The translations under genes were made by a program, and so were the position numbers. Of a DNA stretch of 64,000 bases, positions 62,347 to 64,000 are shown one piece after another. Each line of letters opens with the position of its first letter. Positions within the stretch are counted from its first letter, which is position 1. The notes under the pieces are model-generated. The model was not told the origin of the DNA. It saw only the letters and a program-made list of their open reading frames with translations, and did not search any database. Source of the DNA: Pseudomonadota bacterium (lineage in GTDB: Bacteria; Pseudomonadota; Gammaproteobacteria; Steroidobacterales; Woeseiaceae); assembly GCA_022567295.1 (NCBI GenBank), contig JADFHE010000001.1, forward strand, positions 1-64,000, written 5' to 3'.

Positions 62347-63567
62347 ATGGCCAATACAGCGGTAGTAAGCGATACGGGTTTTCTGTGGGAAGGAACTGAC
62401 AGAAACGGCAAGAAGATTAAGGGCAAAAGCCTCGCGAATAACGAAGCTCAGGTGCGTGCCGACCTGCGCCGTCAGGGCGTCGTGCCAACGCGAATCAAGA
62501 AGCAGAGTAGAGGCCTGTTTGCAGGTGGCGGCAAGATCACGACCGGTGATATCGCGCTTTTCAGTCGTATGCTCGCCACCATGTTGTCGGCCGGTATTCC
62601 GCTGGTGCAGGCGTTCGAAATTGTCGCTAGCGGCCATGAGAACGCGGCGATGCAAAAGCTTATTCTCACTATCAAAGGTGACGTTGAGGGCGGTAGTTCG
62701 TTAGCTGAGGCGCTCGCCAAGCAGCCGCTTTATTTTGATGACCTTTTTGTGAATCTTGTCGAATCGGGTGAACAAGCCGGTGCTCTCGAATCGTTGCTCG
62801 AAAAAATCGCAACGTATAAAGAAAAAACAGAGGCGATCAAGAAAAAGATCAAGAAGGCCCTAACGTATCCAGCCGCGGTATTGGTTGTCGCACTAGTCGT
62901 GACAACGATTCTGCTGATATTCGTCATTCCTTCGTTCGAGGATCTGTTTCAGGGATTTGGTGCGGACCTGCCGTCGTTTACGCGCATGATCATCGATTTA
63001 TCGTTCTTCGTGCGAACAAAAGGCTTCTACATCGTAATTCTCATCGTTGGAGCGGTCTCGACCTTCCTGTATTTCCAGAAACGCTCCCGGCCGTTCCGCC
63101 ATTTTCTCGACCGATTGATGCTCAAGATGCCAGTTATCGGACCGATCCTTGAAAAGGCAGCCATTGCGCGTTACGCACGTACGCTGTCGACGATGTTCGC
63201 CGCAGGTGTGCCGCTGGTTGAGGCACTTGAGTCCGTTGCTGGCGCGACCGGCAATATCGTTTATGAAATCGCTGTGCTTCAAATACGCGACGAAGTAGCT
63301 ACCGGACAGCGCTTGCAGCAAGCCATGGAAAGTACCGACCTGTTTCCGAATATGGTTATCCAGATGATCGCGGTCGGTGAAGAGTCTGGCTCGCTTGACG
63401 AAATGTCCAGCAAGGTCGCTGATTTCTACGAAGCAGATGTCGACGACGCAGTCGATAACCTGTCAAGCCTGCTCGAGCCGATGATCATGGCCATCCTCGG
63501 CGTGCTCGTCGGTGGTCTTGTCGTCGCCATGTACCTGCCCATCTTCAAACTGGGTGCGGTGGTCTAA
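62347..63567 (+). CDS. pilC: Type IV pilus inner-membrane platform protein PilC
   Basis: This 406-residue protein has two tandem GspF domains: about 70-193, including GDIALFSRMLATMLSAGIPLVQAFEIV, and about 275-397, including ARYARTLSTMFAAGVPLVEALESVAGATGN. Hydrophobic helices lie near 180, 225 and 380. It is the platform protein that works with PilB to extract and insert pilins. Position between pilB and pilD is the standard order. Confidence 0.96.
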   Translation: MANTAVVSDTGFLWEGTDRNGKKIKGKSLANNEAQVRADLRRQGVVPTRIKKQSRGLFAGGGKITTGDIALFSRMLATMLSAGIPLVQAFEIVASGHENAAMQKLILTIKGDVEGGSSLAEALAKQPLYFDDLFVNLVESGEQAGALESLLEKIATYKEKTEAIKKKIKKALTYPAAVLVVALVVTTILLIFVIPSFEDLFQGFGADLPSFTRMIIDLSFFVRTKGFYIVILIVGAVSTFLYFQKRSRPFRHFLDRLMLKMPVIGPILEKAAIARYARTLSTMFAAGVPLVEALESVAGATGNIVYEIAVLQIRDEVATGQRLQQAMESTDLFPNMVIQMIAVGEESGSLDEMSSKVADFYEADVDDAVDNLSSLLEPMIMAILGVLVGGLVVAMYLPIFKLGAVV

Positions 63568-63594
63568 GAGACACGACGCCAATTGCAAAATAAT

Positions 63595-63625
63595 GGCGTT
63601 CGGAGGACACTCCGGGCGCCTTTTT
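63595..63625 (+). terminator. Terminator-like hairpin between pilC and pilD
   Basis: An 11-bp stem GGCGTTCGGAG / CTCCGGGCGCC (two G-T pairs), loop GACA, followed directly by TTTTT. It lies between pilC and the prepilin peptidase gene, suggesting partial termination inside the operon. Confidence 0.75.
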
Positions 63626-63658
63626 GCATGCAATTCACGCAGTTAACGGAGATCACGA

Positions 63659-64000
63659 ATGCTTGAACTGATACGCGAATCAGCCCCGCTATTCATCGCC
63701 GTGGTTTTTGCATTTTCGCTATTGATAGGCAGTTTTCTGAATGTCATCATTCATCGCTTACCCATCATGATGGAGCGAGAGTGGCGGGAGCAGGCCAGAG
63801 AACTCGCCGATACCCCGCCGGAAACCGATCTTCCCGAGGGTCGTTTTGACCTTCTTGTCCCCTCCTCTCATTGTCCCTCGTGCGGCGCATTGATCTCTGC
63901 CTGGCAAAACATTCCGGTAATCAGCTATCTCCTGCTCCGGGGCCGATGCGCCAATTGCAAATCGTCGATATCCGCGCGCTATCCGTTGGTGGAGTTCATG
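63659..64000 (+). CDS. pilD: Prepilin peptidase PilD (3' truncated by window edge)
   Basis: The first 114 residues are visible. An N-terminal helix [25 protein letters not shown] is followed by the cytoplasmic methyltransferase domain with two Cys pairs, CPSC and CANC. The pattern and GSFLNV motif are typical of the TFPP family. The aspartyl-protease half with its GxGD motif lies beyond the window. It cleaves pilin leaders and N-methylates the new Phe. ATG at 63659. Confidence 0.94.
   Translation, partial: MLELIRESAPLFIAVVFAFSLLIGSFLNVIIHRLPIMMEREWREQARELADTPPETDLPEGRFDLLVPSSHCPSCGALISAWQNIPVISYLLLRGRCANCKSSISARYPLVEFM

Overview
The window is bacterial chromosome from a gammaproteobacterium. 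Supporting this are the gene neighbourhoods mutS / pncC-thpR-recA-recX-alaS-csrA-tRNA, fmdB-DUF502-aspS, rluD-pgeF-bamD, and pilSR followed by pilA-pilB-pilC-pilD. A TorF-type putative porin in front of glnK-amtB, a TonB receptor and two tripartite tricarboxylate transporters suggest a marine or sediment heterotroph. A lineage such as Woeseiaceae is possible, but I cannot prove the genus from sequence alone.

Layout. (1) 1-5.1 kb is an accessory island. It holds a ubiquitin-like E1 (cut by the left edge) and a JAMM/JAB isopeptidase, convergent with an overlapping pair encoding a DAC (DisA_N)-like nucleotide cyclase/sensor and a Cap15-type 2TM-beta-barrel effector. A decayed tyrosine recombinase, an intact one and a 3' fragment of tRNA-Pro follow. 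(2) 5.4-13.9 kb is nitrogen assimilation: a sigma-54 promoter, TorF-like porin, glnK and amtB, then gltB-gltD. It is bracketed by two copies of a 139-nt repeat carrying the tRNA-Pro core. (3) 14.5-28.6 kb is carboxylate uptake: a TonB receptor, tctCBA, a CitA/CitB-type two-component system, then a second operon with a two-domain fused binding protein, tctBA, a TauE-like permease and a TcuA-like flavoprotein. (4) 28.6-32.6 kb is a small accessory patch: a DUF3800 protein, a hairpin-bearing non-coding stretch, MerR-like and AlpA-like regulators, and a frameshifted integrase facing tRNA-Arg(ACG). (5) 32.6-64 kb is conserved core: ferredoxin/thioredoxin-reductase-like flavoprotein, tRNA-Ser(GCT), csrA, alaS, recX, recA, thpR, pncC, a glycosyltransferase, mutS, a lipase-like hydrolase, aspS, DUF502, fmdB, clpB, pgeF, rluD, bamD, nadE, sucDC, pilSR and the type IV pilus assembly genes. 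The last gene (pilD) runs off the right edge.

The most novel candidate is the DAC-like/Cap15 pair beside E1/JAB genes. It looks like a CBASS-type anti-phage module in which the usual CD-NTase is replaced by a DAC-fold protein, and a ubiquitin-like conjugation/deconjugation pair lies next to it. Regulatory sites readable in the sequence include sigma-54 sites before the porin-glnK-amtB operon and before pilA, a LexA box before recA, a sigma-32 promoter before clpB, and a csrA leader hairpin presenting AGGA in its loop.
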